Below, piece after piece: positions 1-8,391 of a stretch of DNA of 64,000 nucleotides. Numbering within the stretch: position 1 is the first letter of the stretch; every line of letters starts with the position of its first letter. This DNA comes from an uncultured Bacteroidota bacterium (GTDB lineage: Bacteria; Bacteroidota; Bacteroidia; UKL13-3), in assembly GCA_903910445.1 (NCBI GenBank), contig CAIVZR010000046.1, forward strand, positions 56,941-120,940, read 5' to 3'. The notes beneath the pieces were generated by a model, which saw nothing but the letters and a program-made list of their open reading frames with translations, searched no databases and had not been told where the DNA came from. The position numbers were made by a program, and so were the translations under genes.

Positions 1-124
1 TGATAGCGTTTAAGTTATCGGTTGAGTCTCCAGCAAAACGTTTATCCCAAAGCCTTATAGGCGACTGTGCGGCCGCCGATAACAAGGTCATAAAAAAGGA
101 TATGAATATCAGGAATTTCATCAT
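1..124 (-). CDS. N-terminus of a secreted protein (partial, runs off left edge)
   Basis: The minus strand opens with tandem ATG codons at 124 and 121 and stays open to the window edge (41 codons). The product starts with a hydrophobic stretch ending in a small-residue AAAQ site, typical of a Bacteroidota signal peptide. The mature start (SPIRLWDKRFAGDS) resembles the beginning of large exported beta-propeller-like proteins with T9SS tails, which often open with a W-D-K-x-F-G-G-type phrase. That family assignment is inference from about 20 residues. The rest of the gene lies outside the window. Confidence 0.6.
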   Translation of the reverse strand, partial: MMKFLIFISFFMTLLSAAAQSPIRLWDKRFAGDSTDNLNAI

Positions 125-327
125 ATGCTTGGTGTTATAAATAGTTAGGGAAGCCACAGCTTGAGCACTTGCACACGTTGTTAACCTCAATTGTTTTGTT
201 CTTTGTAGGGTTGGAATAATACAAATTAAATAAAAAAACTCGAAAAAGTGATATGACTCATAAAAAGATTTCACTCTTTTAAAAAAGGAGAATGCGTATT
301 TTCGCAACTCATTTAATTTTAATGCAT

Positions 328-1089
328 ATGAATTTCGAGTTAGATCAAATACCGTTTAGAGCCGAAAAGCCCAGAAATGAAGGGCTTACCATGGTAATGG
401 ATAAAGGGCTAAGTGTAAGGGAAGTGGAAGACTTCTTAAGCTCCTCTTCAGTTTACACCGATTTATTAAAACTTGGATTTGGGACTTCTTATGTAACTCC
501 CCATTTACAAGAAAAGATTGATGTCTATCAAAGTGCTGGGATCCCCGTTTATTTTGGAGGAACTTTATTGGAAGCATTCATTGTTAGAAATCGTTTCGAA
601 GATTATTTAAAGCTTATCGAAAAATATAAAATCACCCACGTAGAAATGAGTGATGGAAGTTTGGAAATGCCTCATGATGAAAAATGTGAGTATATCCGCC
701 GTCTTTGCAAGTATGCTACGGTACTTAGTGAAGTTGGAAGTAAAGATGCTGAGAAAATATTTGCTCCTTATGAATGGGTACAGTTCATGCAGAAAGAGAG
801 TGAAGCAGGCGCTTGGAAGCTTATTGCCGAAGCACGCGAAAGTGGCAACGTAGGGGTGTTTCGTGGTAATGGCGAAGCACGCGAAGGATTGGTACACGAA
901 ATTGCTCATTTCATTCCAAAAGATAAAGTAATTTGGGAAGCCCCTCAAAAAAGCCAGCAAGTATGGTTCATAAAAGAGATGGGAAGCAATGTTAACCTTG
1001 GGAATATCGCTCCGAATGAATTGATCCCACTAGAAACACTAAGACTTGGATTGCGTGGTGATACTTTTAGCACCTTCCTGGATAAATAA
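328..1089 (+). CDS. comA: Phosphosulfolactate synthase (ComA family)
   Basis: ComA enzymes add sulfite to phosphoenolpyruvate, giving phosphosulfolactate, the first step of coenzyme M synthesis in archaea; many Bacteroidota keep a homologue although they do not make coenzyme M. The protein is a complete single-domain TIM-barrel type of 253 residues. Family-like blocks visible are RNEGLTMVMDKGLS near the N-terminus, KLGFGTSYVTP, YFGGTLLEAF, THVEMSDGS and, near the C-terminus, GNIAPNELIPLETLRLGLRGDT. I chose ATG 328 because the product then begins just before the conserved block; ATGs at 292 and 322 are in frame but add unconserved residues, and the GGAG at 287-290 is too close to 292 to serve it. 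Monocistronic, with a hairpin terminator at 1105-1135 shared with the convergent paaA. Role here is inferred to be sulfonate or sulfonolipid supply. Confidence 0.88.
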   Translation: MNFELDQIPFRAEKPRNEGLTMVMDKGLSVREVEDFLSSSSVYTDLLKLGFGTSYVTPHLQEKIDVYQSAGIPVYFGGTLLEAFIVRNRFEDYLKLIEKYKITHVEMSDGSLEMPHDEKCEYIRRLCKYATVLSEVGSKDAEKIFAPYEWVQFMQKESEAGAWKLIAEARESGNVGVFRGNGEAREGLVHEIAHFIPKDKVIWEAPQKSQQVWFIKEMGSNVNLGNIAPNELIPLETLRLGLRGDTFSTFLDK

Positions 1090-1104
1090 AGAAACGATAT
1101 TTAG

Positions 1105-1135
1105 AAAAGCAGATAATTTTTATCTGCTTTTTTTT
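1105..1135. terminator. Bidirectional intrinsic terminator between comA and paaA
   Basis: An 11-bp perfect stem (AAAAGCAGATA / TATCTGCTTTT) with a short T-rich loop is followed by a T run on the plus strand and bounded by A's on the other side. It sits between two convergent genes and the paaA stop codon abuts the T run. Confidence 0.85.
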
Positions 1136-2123
1136 ATGCCAATGGCAGAACGTAACGAGCATCTTCACGAAGCAAGGCGCGTTTGATCCATTTGGCGTTC
1201 TCCTCTGCCGACCGACGAACTTCTAAGCGCTCTGCATTGCATGGGCCACCTCCATTAATTACACGTTTAAATTCGTCCCAATCGGGTTCGGTATATTCCC
1301 ATTTTCCTGTGGTTAAATTCTTTTTCAAATTTTCATCAGGGAGTGTTAATCCCAAATCAAAAATCTTCGGAACATACATATTCAAAAATTGCTGACGCAT
1401 ATCATCATTGGATGCCATCTTCACTTTCCAGCGCATCAATATTTCGGTATGGCTCGATATTTTATCGCTCGGACCAAAGAAATGCATGATGGGTGGCCAC
1501 CAACGTGTGAGGGCTTCTTGCACCATGGCTCTTTGAATTGGAGTGCCAGTAGCTAAATACACCACGGCATCGTGACCATATTTTAAGTGAAAACTTTCTT
1601 CTGTACAAATACGCTCCAGTGCACGGCAATACGGGCCATAACTTCCTTTAGCATTCGCCAACTGATTTACAATAGCACCTGCATCAATAAGCCATGCAAT
1701 AACCGCAGTATCAGCCCAGGTTTTTGCTGGATAGTTAAAAACATTACTGTATTTACTTTTACCGCTGATGAGGTCGTTAATCATGGCCTCTCTGGTTTTT
1801 CCCAATGTTTCGGCTGCGCTATATAGAAGCTGTGCATGTCCCATCTCATCTTGAACTTTGGCCATCAGCGCTAATTTCCTGCGAAAGCCTGGAGCACGCG
1901 TAATCCAAGTACCTTCGGGCAATGCACCAATCACTTCGCTATGTGCGTGCTGCTCAATCATTCGAATTAATTGTTTGCGGTACTCTTTGGGCATCCAATC
2001 GCGAGGCTCTACCTTTTCGCCACGTGCAATGCGGGCTTCAAACTCCTCAAGCAGTTTTGGATTTTCATCAGCAATGATTGATGCCGATTTGTCGTTGGGG
2101 TCGATATATGCGTTTCCGTACAT
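1134..2123 (-). CDS. paaA: 1,2-phenylacetyl-CoA epoxidase, catalytic subunit A
   Basis: PaaA is the di-iron subunit that epoxidises the ring of phenylacetyl-CoA within the PaaABCE complex. Ferritin-like metal-site motifs are visible: the glutamate in [11 protein letters not shown], the ExxH of DEMGHAQ, and the [11 protein letters not shown] block. Length (329 residues) is normal for the family. I chose ATG 2123; a TTG twelve codons upstream (2159) is in frame but overlaps a TTTTTG promoter-like run. Oddly, none of paaB, paaC, paaD, paaE or the CoA ligase/thioesterase genes is adjacent: downstream is the convergent comA and upstream is an unrelated methyltransferase. Either the remaining genes lie elsewhere or this copy serves another oxygenation. 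The family call is firm, the pathway role less so. Confidence 0.9.
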   Translation of the reverse strand: MYGNAYIDPNDKSASIIADENPKLLEEFEARIARGEKVEPRDWMPKEYRKQLIRMIEQHAHSEVIGALPEGTWITRAPGFRRKLALMAKVQDEMGHAQLLYSAAETLGKTREAMINDLISGKSKYSNVFNYPAKTWADTAVIAWLIDAGAIVNQLANAKGSYGPYCRALERICTEESFHLKYGHDAVVYLATGTPIQRAMVQEALTRWWPPIMHFFGPSDKISSHTEILMRWKVKMASNDDMRQQFLNMYVPKIFDLGLTLPDENLKKNLTTGKWEYTEPDWDEFKRVINGGGPCNAERLEVRRSAEENAKWIKRALLREDARYVLPLA

Positions 2124-2273
2124 GGTTAGTATGTTATAATATTCAATATTGGGGTGCAAAAATGAATCGCATTTCCCAAAATAAATAAAGTATTGAAAAG
2201 TGATTTTACCTTTGTTTGAAAGGACAGTTAGGCAAAAATAAGGAATTGGAGTTGATGTTCCATGCCCTAGCGA

Positions 2274-2993
2274 CTATAATATTTTCACCGCAGTTTGGTA
2301 GTAATTGTTTACGCCCCCTAAAACCTCATATTTTATATAGTACGATTTAACGAACATATCGAATGCGAAGAACTCATGATTGGGTACATTAAACTCATCA
2401 AACATAATAATATCGCCTTCTTTCAAATAGGGGGCGAGGCTCGTAAGCACGAATAGTGTTGATGAAAACAAATCGGCATCCATATGCACAACCAATCTTT
2501 TTGAATTATCAAAAGTTTTAAGAAAGCCTGGCAAGGTATCTTGAAATAAACCTTTTACGAAGGTGGTCCTTTTATCATCCGTTTTCGGAATACCACTTTC
2601 CATTTCACCAGCTTTAAAGGCACCCCAATTTTCGGGTAAGCCTTCAAAAGTATCGAAGCCGAAGAATCTAGAGTTTTGATTTTTGATTTTGTCGGCCCAC
2701 CATAAGAATGAACCACCATCAAATACCCCAAATTCGAGGTAGTTTATTTCGGTTAGGGTTTCCGAGTTGATGATATGTTCGTGTAACTTAAAGCGATCAT
2801 CATAATTAAACTTAAAACTATAAAAGGTGCTATAACCCTTTTGCTTGTTGTCGGATATCCATTTAGAAAGGCGTGAAATATTTCCTAAAAAAATCAAGGT
2901 ATTAGAAAACCTATTGAATAAAAGATGAAGTTTAAGAAAGAAAAATATTCCTTTAATTTTCGCGGGCAACTTACTATATCGGGGAATGATCAT
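2274..2993 (-). CDS. TylF/MycF-type O-methyltransferase
   Basis: A 239-residue SAM-dependent methyltransferase of the macrocin O-methyltransferase (TylF) type. The glycine-containing SAM loop is in YLEFGVFDGGSFLWW, an acidic motif follows in FFGFDTFEGLPENW, and the metal-binding style block VVHMDADLFSSTLFVL with a later IIMFDEFN is characteristic of this family. The first 60 residues are a basic and hydrophobic extension that may sit at the membrane. TylF relatives often methylate sugars, so surface glycan modification is a plausible but unproven role. It stands alone, 150 bp upstream of paaA on the same strand. Confidence 0.75.
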   Translation of the reverse strand: MIIPRYSKLPAKIKGIFFFLKLHLLFNRFSNTLIFLGNISRLSKWISDNKQKGYSTFYSFKFNYDDRFKLHEHIINSETLTEINYLEFGVFDGGSFLWWADKIKNQNSRFFGFDTFEGLPENWGAFKAGEMESGIPKTDDKRTTFVKGLFQDTLPGFLKTFDNSKRLVVHMDADLFSSTLFVLTSLAPYLKEGDIIMFDEFNVPNHEFFAFDMFVKSYYIKYEVLGGVNNYYQTAVKIL

Positions 2994-3319
2994 TTTTCAA
3001 AAATAATTTATTTTTAGACATCTCCTATTTAACTGGCATTTTTAAATTAATGCTTTAAAATATCACCAATTTTAATTGTCGAGAAAATCAAAATTTAGAA
3101 GGAAAAGTATTATAACTCACTTTCCCTTTAAAACACGAAATTTCTCATCTTCGAAAATATCATTTCACGATTTACTTTTTACGAATTACTATTGACTTTT
3201 TCAATCCTGCGTGTCAAATTATCGTCCTAAAATTCAAAATTTTGAAATTTATTTGTATTATTACCGCTAATTTAGGGCCCCTATTTTCTAATAAAATTAA
3301 TAACGAAAAAAATTTACTT
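2994..3319. other. AT-rich divergent intergenic region
   Basis: These 326 nt separate the divergent methyltransferase and LytTR genes. They contain a perfect 14-bp palindrome TTCAAAATTTTGAA at 3233-3246 and a near-direct repeat (ACGATTTACT at 3167, ACGAATTACT at 3181). I see no convincing gene or RNA; this is most likely promoter and operator space for both flanking genes. Confidence 0.5.
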
Positions 3320-4057
3320 ATGATCTCTAACACACGAATTAAGGCTGTCATTATTGATGACGAAGTTCCCAATCTGGACACCTTAGACAAAATCATTTCT
3401 CATTTCTGCCCCGATATCCTGGTCGTTGCGCGATGTCAGTTTCCAGAAGAAGCAGTAGGAATTGTTCAGGAACTTAAGCCCGATATTGTTTTTCTGGATA
3501 TTAAGATGCCCGTTTTAAATGGCTTCGACTTCTTAAACCGATTTACCTCTATCCCTTTCAAAGTTGTATTTACTACCGCCTTCAGCGAATATGCCTTACA
3601 AGCAATTAAATATGCAGCCTTCGATTTTATTTTAAAACCTATTGATCATGAAGAGGTGAGTGCCGTAGCCGCAAAACTTAAAAATTCTACAACACCAAGG
3701 GTGGTAACCCCCGTTATTCCAAATAATAACATGAATACGAATCTGGCATTACCCACGCCCGATGGTTTTTCATTCATTGAGATATCGGAAATCTTATATT
3801 GCCGAAGTGATAATAGCTATACCAAGTATATTTTAAGTAACGGCAAGGCCATCCTGGTATGCCGCGGATTGCGTGAAACTACCGAAATGCTTGAACGTCA
3901 TGGATTTTTCCGCATCCATCAGTCGTTTTTGGTGAATGCCCGTTGCATCCGCAAGTTCAATAAACATACTTGCTCCATCTTAATCACCAATGGCGATGAA
4001 CTTCCAGTTTCTACTCGCAAGAAGGACGAATTTCTTCAGTTTGTTGCTAAAATCTAA
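3320..4057 (+). CDS. LytTR-family response regulator (orphan)
   Basis: A 245-residue two-domain regulator. The receiver domain (about 8-125) has acidic residues D13/D14, the phosphoacceptor D60 in IVFLDIKMP, the TT of VFTTAFSEYA and the lysine of FILKPIDH. The C-terminal LytTR DNA-binding domain (about 140-245) shows LYCRSDNSYTKY, the FFRIHQSFLVN block and the terminal VSTRKK motif. I chose ATG 3320 because the receiver begins right after it; in-frame codons upstream to 3242 encode an AT-rich unconserved stretch overlapping the 14-bp palindrome. LytTR regulators in this phylum are usually next to a histidine kinase, but none is adjacent here. Three 21-bp-spaced repeats follow the stop codon. 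Confidence 0.92.
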   Translation: MISNTRIKAVIIDDEVPNLDTLDKIISHFCPDILVVARCQFPEEAVGIVQELKPDIVFLDIKMPVLNGFDFLNRFTSIPFKVVFTTAFSEYALQAIKYAAFDFILKPIDHEEVSAVAAKLKNSTTPRVVTPVIPNNNMNTNLALPTPDGFSFIEISEILYCRSDNSYTKYILSNGKAILVCRGLRETTEMLERHGFFRIHQSFLVNARCIRKFNKHTCSILITNGDELPVSTRKKDEFLQFVAKI

Positions 4058-4123
4058 AACGAATTCAAAGTAATTCCTAGCGAATTCATCAATATCCTGA
4101 GCGAATTCAAAAAAACACCAAAT
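4058..4123. repeat. 21-bp tandem repeat array, CGAATTCA core, 3 copies
   Basis: The 8-mer CGAATTCA begins at 4060, 4081 and 4102, an exact 21-nt period. Copies 1 and 2 also share their ends (TTCCTAG versus ATCCTGAG). LytTR-domain regulators bind pairs of ~9-bp direct repeats separated by 12-13 bp, which gives the same period, so the array could be a binding site for the regulator encoded just upstream. The repeat is seen directly; the regulatory role is inference. Confidence 0.55.
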
Positions 4124-4199
4124 TACTATTCTAAATAACCATTTATTCGTAAGCATAAAATCACTCGTTAGTGAATAAATACTTATTGAATTGAATCTT

Positions 4200-4230
4200 A
4201 AAGTCCTGAAGTGCTCGCTTCGGGACTTTT
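4200..4230 (+). terminator. Intrinsic terminator after the LytTR gene
   Basis: A 12-bp stem with one G-T wobble (AAAGTCCTGAAG / CTTCGGGACTTT) and a 6-nt loop is followed by TTTTTG. It separates the regulator and its repeat array from the aldolase gene. Confidence 0.85.
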
Positions 4231-4376
4231 TGTTGATGCCCCTTTCCCCGTTTTTCGGCATTTCTTGCGTGATTTCAATTTTACCTTGGCTTCGAAAATG
4301 AATCCTGTGAATAACTTGTTATCTGTAAACGCCATAAATAAGGCAATTTCGCCGCGTATTTCAAACCCTATACGCT

Positions 4377-5033
4377 ATGAAGTTTTTTATTGATACCGCA
4401 AATCTAAATCAGATTAAAGAAGCCAATGATCTTGGAATCTTGGATGGAGTAACCACCAACCCAAGCTTGATGGCTAAGGAAGGCATTACTGGTGCTGAGA
4501 ATATCATCAATCACTATGTTACCATTTGCAATATGGTTGATGGAGATGTAAGTGCTGAGGTAATCAGTACCGACTTCGAAGGCATTGTTAGAGAGGGCGA
4601 AATGCTGGCTGCATTGCATAAAAATATTGTTGTAAAAGTGCCAATGATAAAAGATGGTATCAAAGCCATCAAATATTTTAGCAGCAAAGGAATCAAAACC
4701 AATTGCACATTGGTATTCAGTGCTGGACAAGCTATTTTGGCTGCCAAGGCAGGTGCCACCTATATCTCACCATTCTTAGGACGATTAGATGATATTAGTT
4801 ATGATGGTATTGAGCTAATCAATCAAATTGTACATATCTATAATATTCAAGCTTACGAAACGCAAGTACTTGCAGCTTCTATTCGCAACCCTGTTCATAT
4901 TGTAAAATGTGCAGAAGCAGGTGCCGATGTGATAACAAGCCCACTCGATTCAATTCTTGCACTCTTAAAACATCCTCTTACCGATATTGGTTTAGAGAAA
5001 TTCTTAGCCGATTATAAAAAAGGGAACCAGTAA
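4377..5033 (+). CDS. Transaldolase / fructose-6-phosphate aldolase (TalC/FSA type)
   Basis: A 218-residue class I aldolase of the short transaldolase family that moves or cleaves the dihydroxyacetone unit of sugar phosphates. It opens with FFIDTANL and has GVTTNPSL; the Schiff-base lysine is K87 in NIVVKVPM. Later blocks are [29 protein letters not shown] and the ADVITSPL region. Length matches E. coli FSA (220 residues) rather than the 320-residue classical transaldolase. Sequence alone does not separate true transaldolase from F6P aldolase. The ATG overlaps the end of a short upstream reading frame. Confidence 0.92.
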   Translation: MKFFIDTANLNQIKEANDLGILDGVTTNPSLMAKEGITGAENIINHYVTICNMVDGDVSAEVISTDFEGIVREGEMLAALHKNIVVKVPMIKDGIKAIKYFSSKGIKTNCTLVFSAGQAILAAKAGATYISPFLGRLDDISYDGIELINQIVHIYNIQAYETQVLAASIRNPVHIVKCAEAGADVITSPLDSILALLKHPLTDIGLEKFLADYKKGNQ

Positions 5034-5122
5034 GTAGCTTCTTATTTCAAGGACGACGGTTATTGCATTTGCAATGATCTTAATCTTTGGTAACCAACAA
5101 TCATCTATAAAATCGATAGCCC

Positions 5123-6040
5123 TTGCACGCCGTAATAGATCTCGGAACAAACACCTTTCATTTGTTACTGGCAAAAGTTGTCGGTACAAAGGAAGTGCAA
5201 GAGGTTTTCAAACTCCAAATCCCTGTTAAGCTGGGCGAAGGAGGTATTAATAATAAAACCATCACTGCCCCCGCCTTCGAAAGGGGCTTGAAAGCGCTTC
5301 AACAGTTTCAGGAGGTCATCACCGAATATAAAATTTCAAAGGTCTTTGCCTTCGCAACTTCCGCAATAAGAGGCGCAGATAACGGACCTGATTTTGTGGC
5401 CGAAGTAAAAAAACAAACTGGCATTGAAATCAATGTAATCACTGGTGAAGAAGAAGCCGACCTCATTTTCTATGGAGTGAAGCATACCGTAGCCCTCACC
5501 AACGAAAGGGTGCTTGTAATGGATATTGGTGGAGGTAGTGTAGAGTTTATTATCGCCAATAACGAGGAGATATTTTGGAAACATAGCTTCTTACTCGGTG
5601 CAGCCCGCCTGCTGGAGCTGTATCATACCACCGACCCCATCTCAAAAGAGGAACAATCGGCGCTAATCAAATACCTTGATTTCGAATTACTTCCTTTAAA
5701 GAATGCCATTCATGAATTCCCGGTGAAGACCTTGATTGGTTCGGCTGGGTCATTTGAAAGTTTGGTAGAGATGATTGAGCAAAACCTCGATAAAAAGCTT
5801 CATTTTACTACCAGCTGCCCAGTATTAATCGATGATTATCACAAGATTCATGAGCTCATATTAAAGTCGACCCATGCCGACCGCATGAATTTCAAAGGAC
5901 TCATACCTTACCGTGGAGAGATGATTGTGATGAGTTTCATGCTTATCGAATATGTGCTCCGTGCATTCCATATTGAAACGCTCTTTGCCTCCGACTATTC
6001 CCTTAAAGAAGGGGCACTCTTTAAAATGAGTGGTGTATAA
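5123..6040 (+). CDS. Ppx/GppA-family exopolyphosphatase / pppGpp phosphatase
   Basis: A member of the ASKHA phosphatase superfamily that hydrolyses polyphosphate or pppGpp. Conserved blocks are VIDLGTNTFHLL (phosphate 1), FATSAIRGADN, GEEEADLIFYGV and VLVMDIGGGSVEFI (phosphate 2), then IGSAGSFES. At about 305 residues it is the short two-domain Ppx/GppA form without the C-terminal HD region. No ATG exists between the upstream stop (5081-5083) and the first motif, so initiation must use TTG 5123 (product MHAVIDLG...) or TTG 5087, twelve codons earlier. TTG 5123 fits the family best. It lies 89 nt downstream of the aldolase gene. Confidence 0.88.
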   Translation: MHAVIDLGTNTFHLLLAKVVGTKEVQEVFKLQIPVKLGEGGINNKTITAPAFERGLKALQQFQEVITEYKISKVFAFATSAIRGADNGPDFVAEVKKQTGIEINVITGEEEADLIFYGVKHTVALTNERVLVMDIGGGSVEFIIANNEEIFWKHSFLLGAARLLELYHTTDPISKEEQSALIKYLDFELLPLKNAIHEFPVKTLIGSAGSFESLVEMIEQNLDKKLHFTTSCPVLIDDYHKIHELILKSTHADRMNFKGLIPYRGEMIVMSFMLIEYVLRAFHIETLFASDYSLKEGALFKMSGV

Positions 6041-6098
6041 GCTTTTCACAATTCTTTTTTATTTTATCGTCCCAAACAATTATTTTCGCTCTCTGTAT

Positions 6099-6623
6099 AT
6101 GAAAAAATTAAATTACGCATCTCTTTCCATCATTGGAATCATTGTATTAGTGGCTGCTTTGCGCGTCGCACAAGTATTTCCACCCAATTTCGCCCCGGTT
6201 ACAGCGCTTTGTTTACTAGGTAGTGCCTATTTCAGCCGCAAATGGATGGCATTCATTATTCCTACTGCAGTGCTGGCCTTGAGCGATATTTTTATCGGTG
6301 GAGGTAAAGAATTAATCAGCGTTTATTTTGCTTACGCGCTCATCATCTTATTGGGTTTTGCACTTAACAATAATGTAAAACCATTGCGTGTATTAGCTAC
6401 AAGCCTTGGAGCATCCGTATTGTTTTATGTAGTTACCAATTTCTTTTGCTGGTATGGAAGCCCATATTATACTCAAGATCTAAGCGGATTCACCACAAAT
6501 TATGTTGGAGCACTTCCTTATTTCAGAACATCATTAGTTAGCGATTTAGGATATAGCGCATTATTCTTCACTGCCTTCGAACAAGTTAGAGTTCGTTTCC
6601 CTCAGTTTTCTACTGCCAAGTAA
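6099..6623 (+). CDS. DUF6580 family integral membrane protein
   Basis: A 174-residue hydrophobic protein with about five membrane segments. The N-terminal pattern, a first helix then RVAQVFPPNFAPVTALCLLGSAYF, matches DUF6580 (small Bacteroidota membrane proteins resembling ECF-type substrate-binding components). A conserved-looking NFFCWYGSPYYTQDLSGF segment and a final aromatic helix follow. I chose ATG 6099 because it begins right before the first helix; the upstream in-frame extension overlaps the previous gene. The substrate, if any, is unknown. Confidence 0.7.
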   Translation: MKKLNYASLSIIGIIVLVAALRVAQVFPPNFAPVTALCLLGSAYFSRKWMAFIIPTAVLALSDIFIGGGKELISVYFAYALIILLGFALNNNVKPLRVLATSLGASVLFYVVTNFFCWYGSPYYTQDLSGFTTNYVGALPYFRTSLVSDLGYSALFFTAFEQVRVRFPQFSTAK

Positions 6624-6643
6624 TTCATAAAATTCAACCTTAT

Positions 6644-6680
6644 AAAAAAGCCCCGAAGGATTTTCCATCGGGGCTTTTTA
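6644..6680. terminator. Bidirectional terminator
   Basis: A perfect stem AAAAAGCCCCGA / TCGGGGCTTTTT with an 11-nt loop and T runs in both directions sits between the convergent DUF6580 and S41 protease genes. Confidence 0.92.
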
Positions 6681-6681
6681 T

Positions 6682-8328
6682 TTATTTCACTTTTAGAAGC
6701 GATTTATATCTTGCTTCATCATGCAAGATGAGCAATGCCGCTTTTAGGTCGGTATCGTCGTCAAAAGTGCTCTCAACTGATGCTTTCTGGAAATAATATC
6801 TTTTGGTAATTTCCAATTCAAGTAATTCCTCGATTTCTACTTTGGCTCTTTCTAAGTCCGTTTTCTTATCATGAGATAGTTTCTTCTTCAAGTCATCATA
6901 ATCGGTTTTGATGGCATCAAAATATTTCTCTTGCTCTGCCTTGGCTTTTAATTGCTCAAGTTCTTGCTCAGTCTCTGTAGTATATTGATAATCCTTATTG
7001 GCTATGAATTTCATGAAATCCTGCCAATCTGTTTCAGTTAATTTAAACTGGGCAGTAGGAACTATTGTGGCGTGTGTATTTCTGTATTTATTGGCATACT
7101 CAAAGATGATGTTCTTATCGTATAAACTTTTAGCAATGGTACTCAACTTCTGAGCATCTACTTCCACATCGGGCTTAATTCCACCACCATCTTTTACAAT
7201 CCTTCCGCCTTTGGTTCTAAATTCATGAGTTAAGGAATCGGGCACCTTGCCTACACTACCATCTTCGTTACGGTGGGTATAATCGAGTGCCTGAATACAA
7301 CGCCCACTCGGGGTGTAATATTTGGCGATGGTAATTTTCATTTGGGTATTGTAGGTAAGTGGGCGGGTATTTTGAACAAGCCCCTTACCAAAACTTCTTT
7401 GACCTACAATAACCCCACGATCCAAGTCCTGAATGGTACCCGCCACAATCTCAGAAGCCGAAGCCGATCCTCTATTGGTGAGCACTGCCAAGGGCAAGTC
7501 GAGGTCGAGGCCAGCATTTAACGTGCGATATTCTTTATCCCATTCTTTCACTTTACCTCTTGTATTCACCACCAGCTGTCCTCGATCAACAAAGCAGTTT
7601 ACAATATTTACCGCCTCATGCAATAAGCCACCGGGGTTTCCTCTTAAATCCAAAATGATACCTTTCACTTTTCCTGTTTTCTTTAATTCTTCAAGGGCAT
7701 CATGCACTTCCTTTCCGGCATCGTTAGTAAATCCTGTTTGTTTGATATAAGCAATATCGTCGCCTATCATTCCATAAAACGGCACATTCTTCAATTTGAT
7801 ATCATCGCGTTTTAATTTCTTAATGATGATTTCATCATCGCGTTTAATCTTCAATGTTATCTCTGTTCCGGCTTGTCCCTTCAACATCTTACTGATATCT
7901 GCACTCACTTTGTTACGAGTGCTCTTGCCATCCACTTCCAAAATAATATCCCCGCTTCTCAAATCCTCACGTTGCGCAGGAGAGCCATCATAGGGCTCTG
8001 TGATCATCACATATTCGCCATGTTGTGCAACGGATGCTCCAATGCCACCATACTCGCCAGTAGTTAAGAAACGGGCGTCTTCAATCTCTGCTTCACTATA
8101 AAAATTGGTGTAAGGGTCAAGCGAATTCAACATCCCATCAATTCCACTACGAATTAGTTTACCGGGTTCAACCTCGTCTACATAGTAGGTGTTGACTTCC
8201 TTATATGCAGTTGAAAAAATATCCAGGTTCTTGCTGATTTCAAAGTACTGGTCGGCAATGAAAGCCGAGCCACTCAGTCCGATAATTACACCCGATGCGA
8301 TGATTGCAATTTTTTTGAAGGTCGTCAT
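6682..8328 (-). CDS. C-terminal processing peptidase (S41 family, CtpA/Prc type)
   Basis: A 548-residue periplasmic serine protease that trims C-termini of envelope proteins. Residues 7-25 form a signal anchor. A PDZ domain (about 90-165) contains GGIGASV and the SGDIILEVDG block. The S41 core carries ILDLRGNPGGLL, the GSASASE motif at 287-293 and SFGKGLVQ; by spacing with known CtpB enzymes the dyad is Ser290 and Lys315. A C-terminal extension of about 170 residues is charged and probably helical, as in other Bacteroidota tail-specific proteases. It is transcribed towards a strong terminator, 63 nt after the large unknown gene on the same strand. Confidence 0.93.
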   Translation of the reverse strand: MTTFKKIAIIASGVIIGLSGSAFIADQYFEISKNLDIFSTAYKEVNTYYVDEVEPGKLIRSGIDGMLNSLDPYTNFYSEAEIEDARFLTTGEYGGIGASVAQHGEYVMITEPYDGSPAQREDLRSGDIILEVDGKSTRNKVSADISKMLKGQAGTEITLKIKRDDEIIIKKLKRDDIKLKNVPFYGMIGDDIAYIKQTGFTNDAGKEVHDALEELKKTGKVKGIILDLRGNPGGLLHEAVNIVNCFVDRGQLVVNTRGKVKEWDKEYRTLNAGLDLDLPLAVLTNRGSASASEIVAGTIQDLDRGVIVGQRSFGKGLVQNTRPLTYNTQMKITIAKYYTPSGRCIQALDYTHRNEDGSVGKVPDSLTHEFRTKGGRIVKDGGGIKPDVEVDAQKLSTIAKSLYDKNIIFEYANKYRNTHATIVPTAQFKLTETDWQDFMKFIANKDYQYTTETEQELEQLKAKAEQEKYFDAIKTDYDDLKKKLSHDKKTDLERAKVEIEELLELEITKRYYFQKASVESTFDDDTDLKAALLILHDEARYKSLLKVK

Positions 8329-8391
8329 GAATTTTTTGAATTAAAACGTAGGAATAGCGAATTTAACTGCATTGATGTGGGAAAACAAATA

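Larger units (their letters stand above)
4058..4376. other. Intergenic region lytTR to transaldolase
   Basis: This 319-nt gap holds the 21-bp repeats (4060-4109), an imperfect inverted repeat with an inner TCACT-CGTT-AGTGA hairpin (4161-4174) flanked by ATTTATTC/GAATAAAT (4141-4180), the terminator at 4200-4230, and a 31-codon reading frame (4298-4393) that overlaps the start of the next gene. No RNA gene was recognised. Confidence 0.6.
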
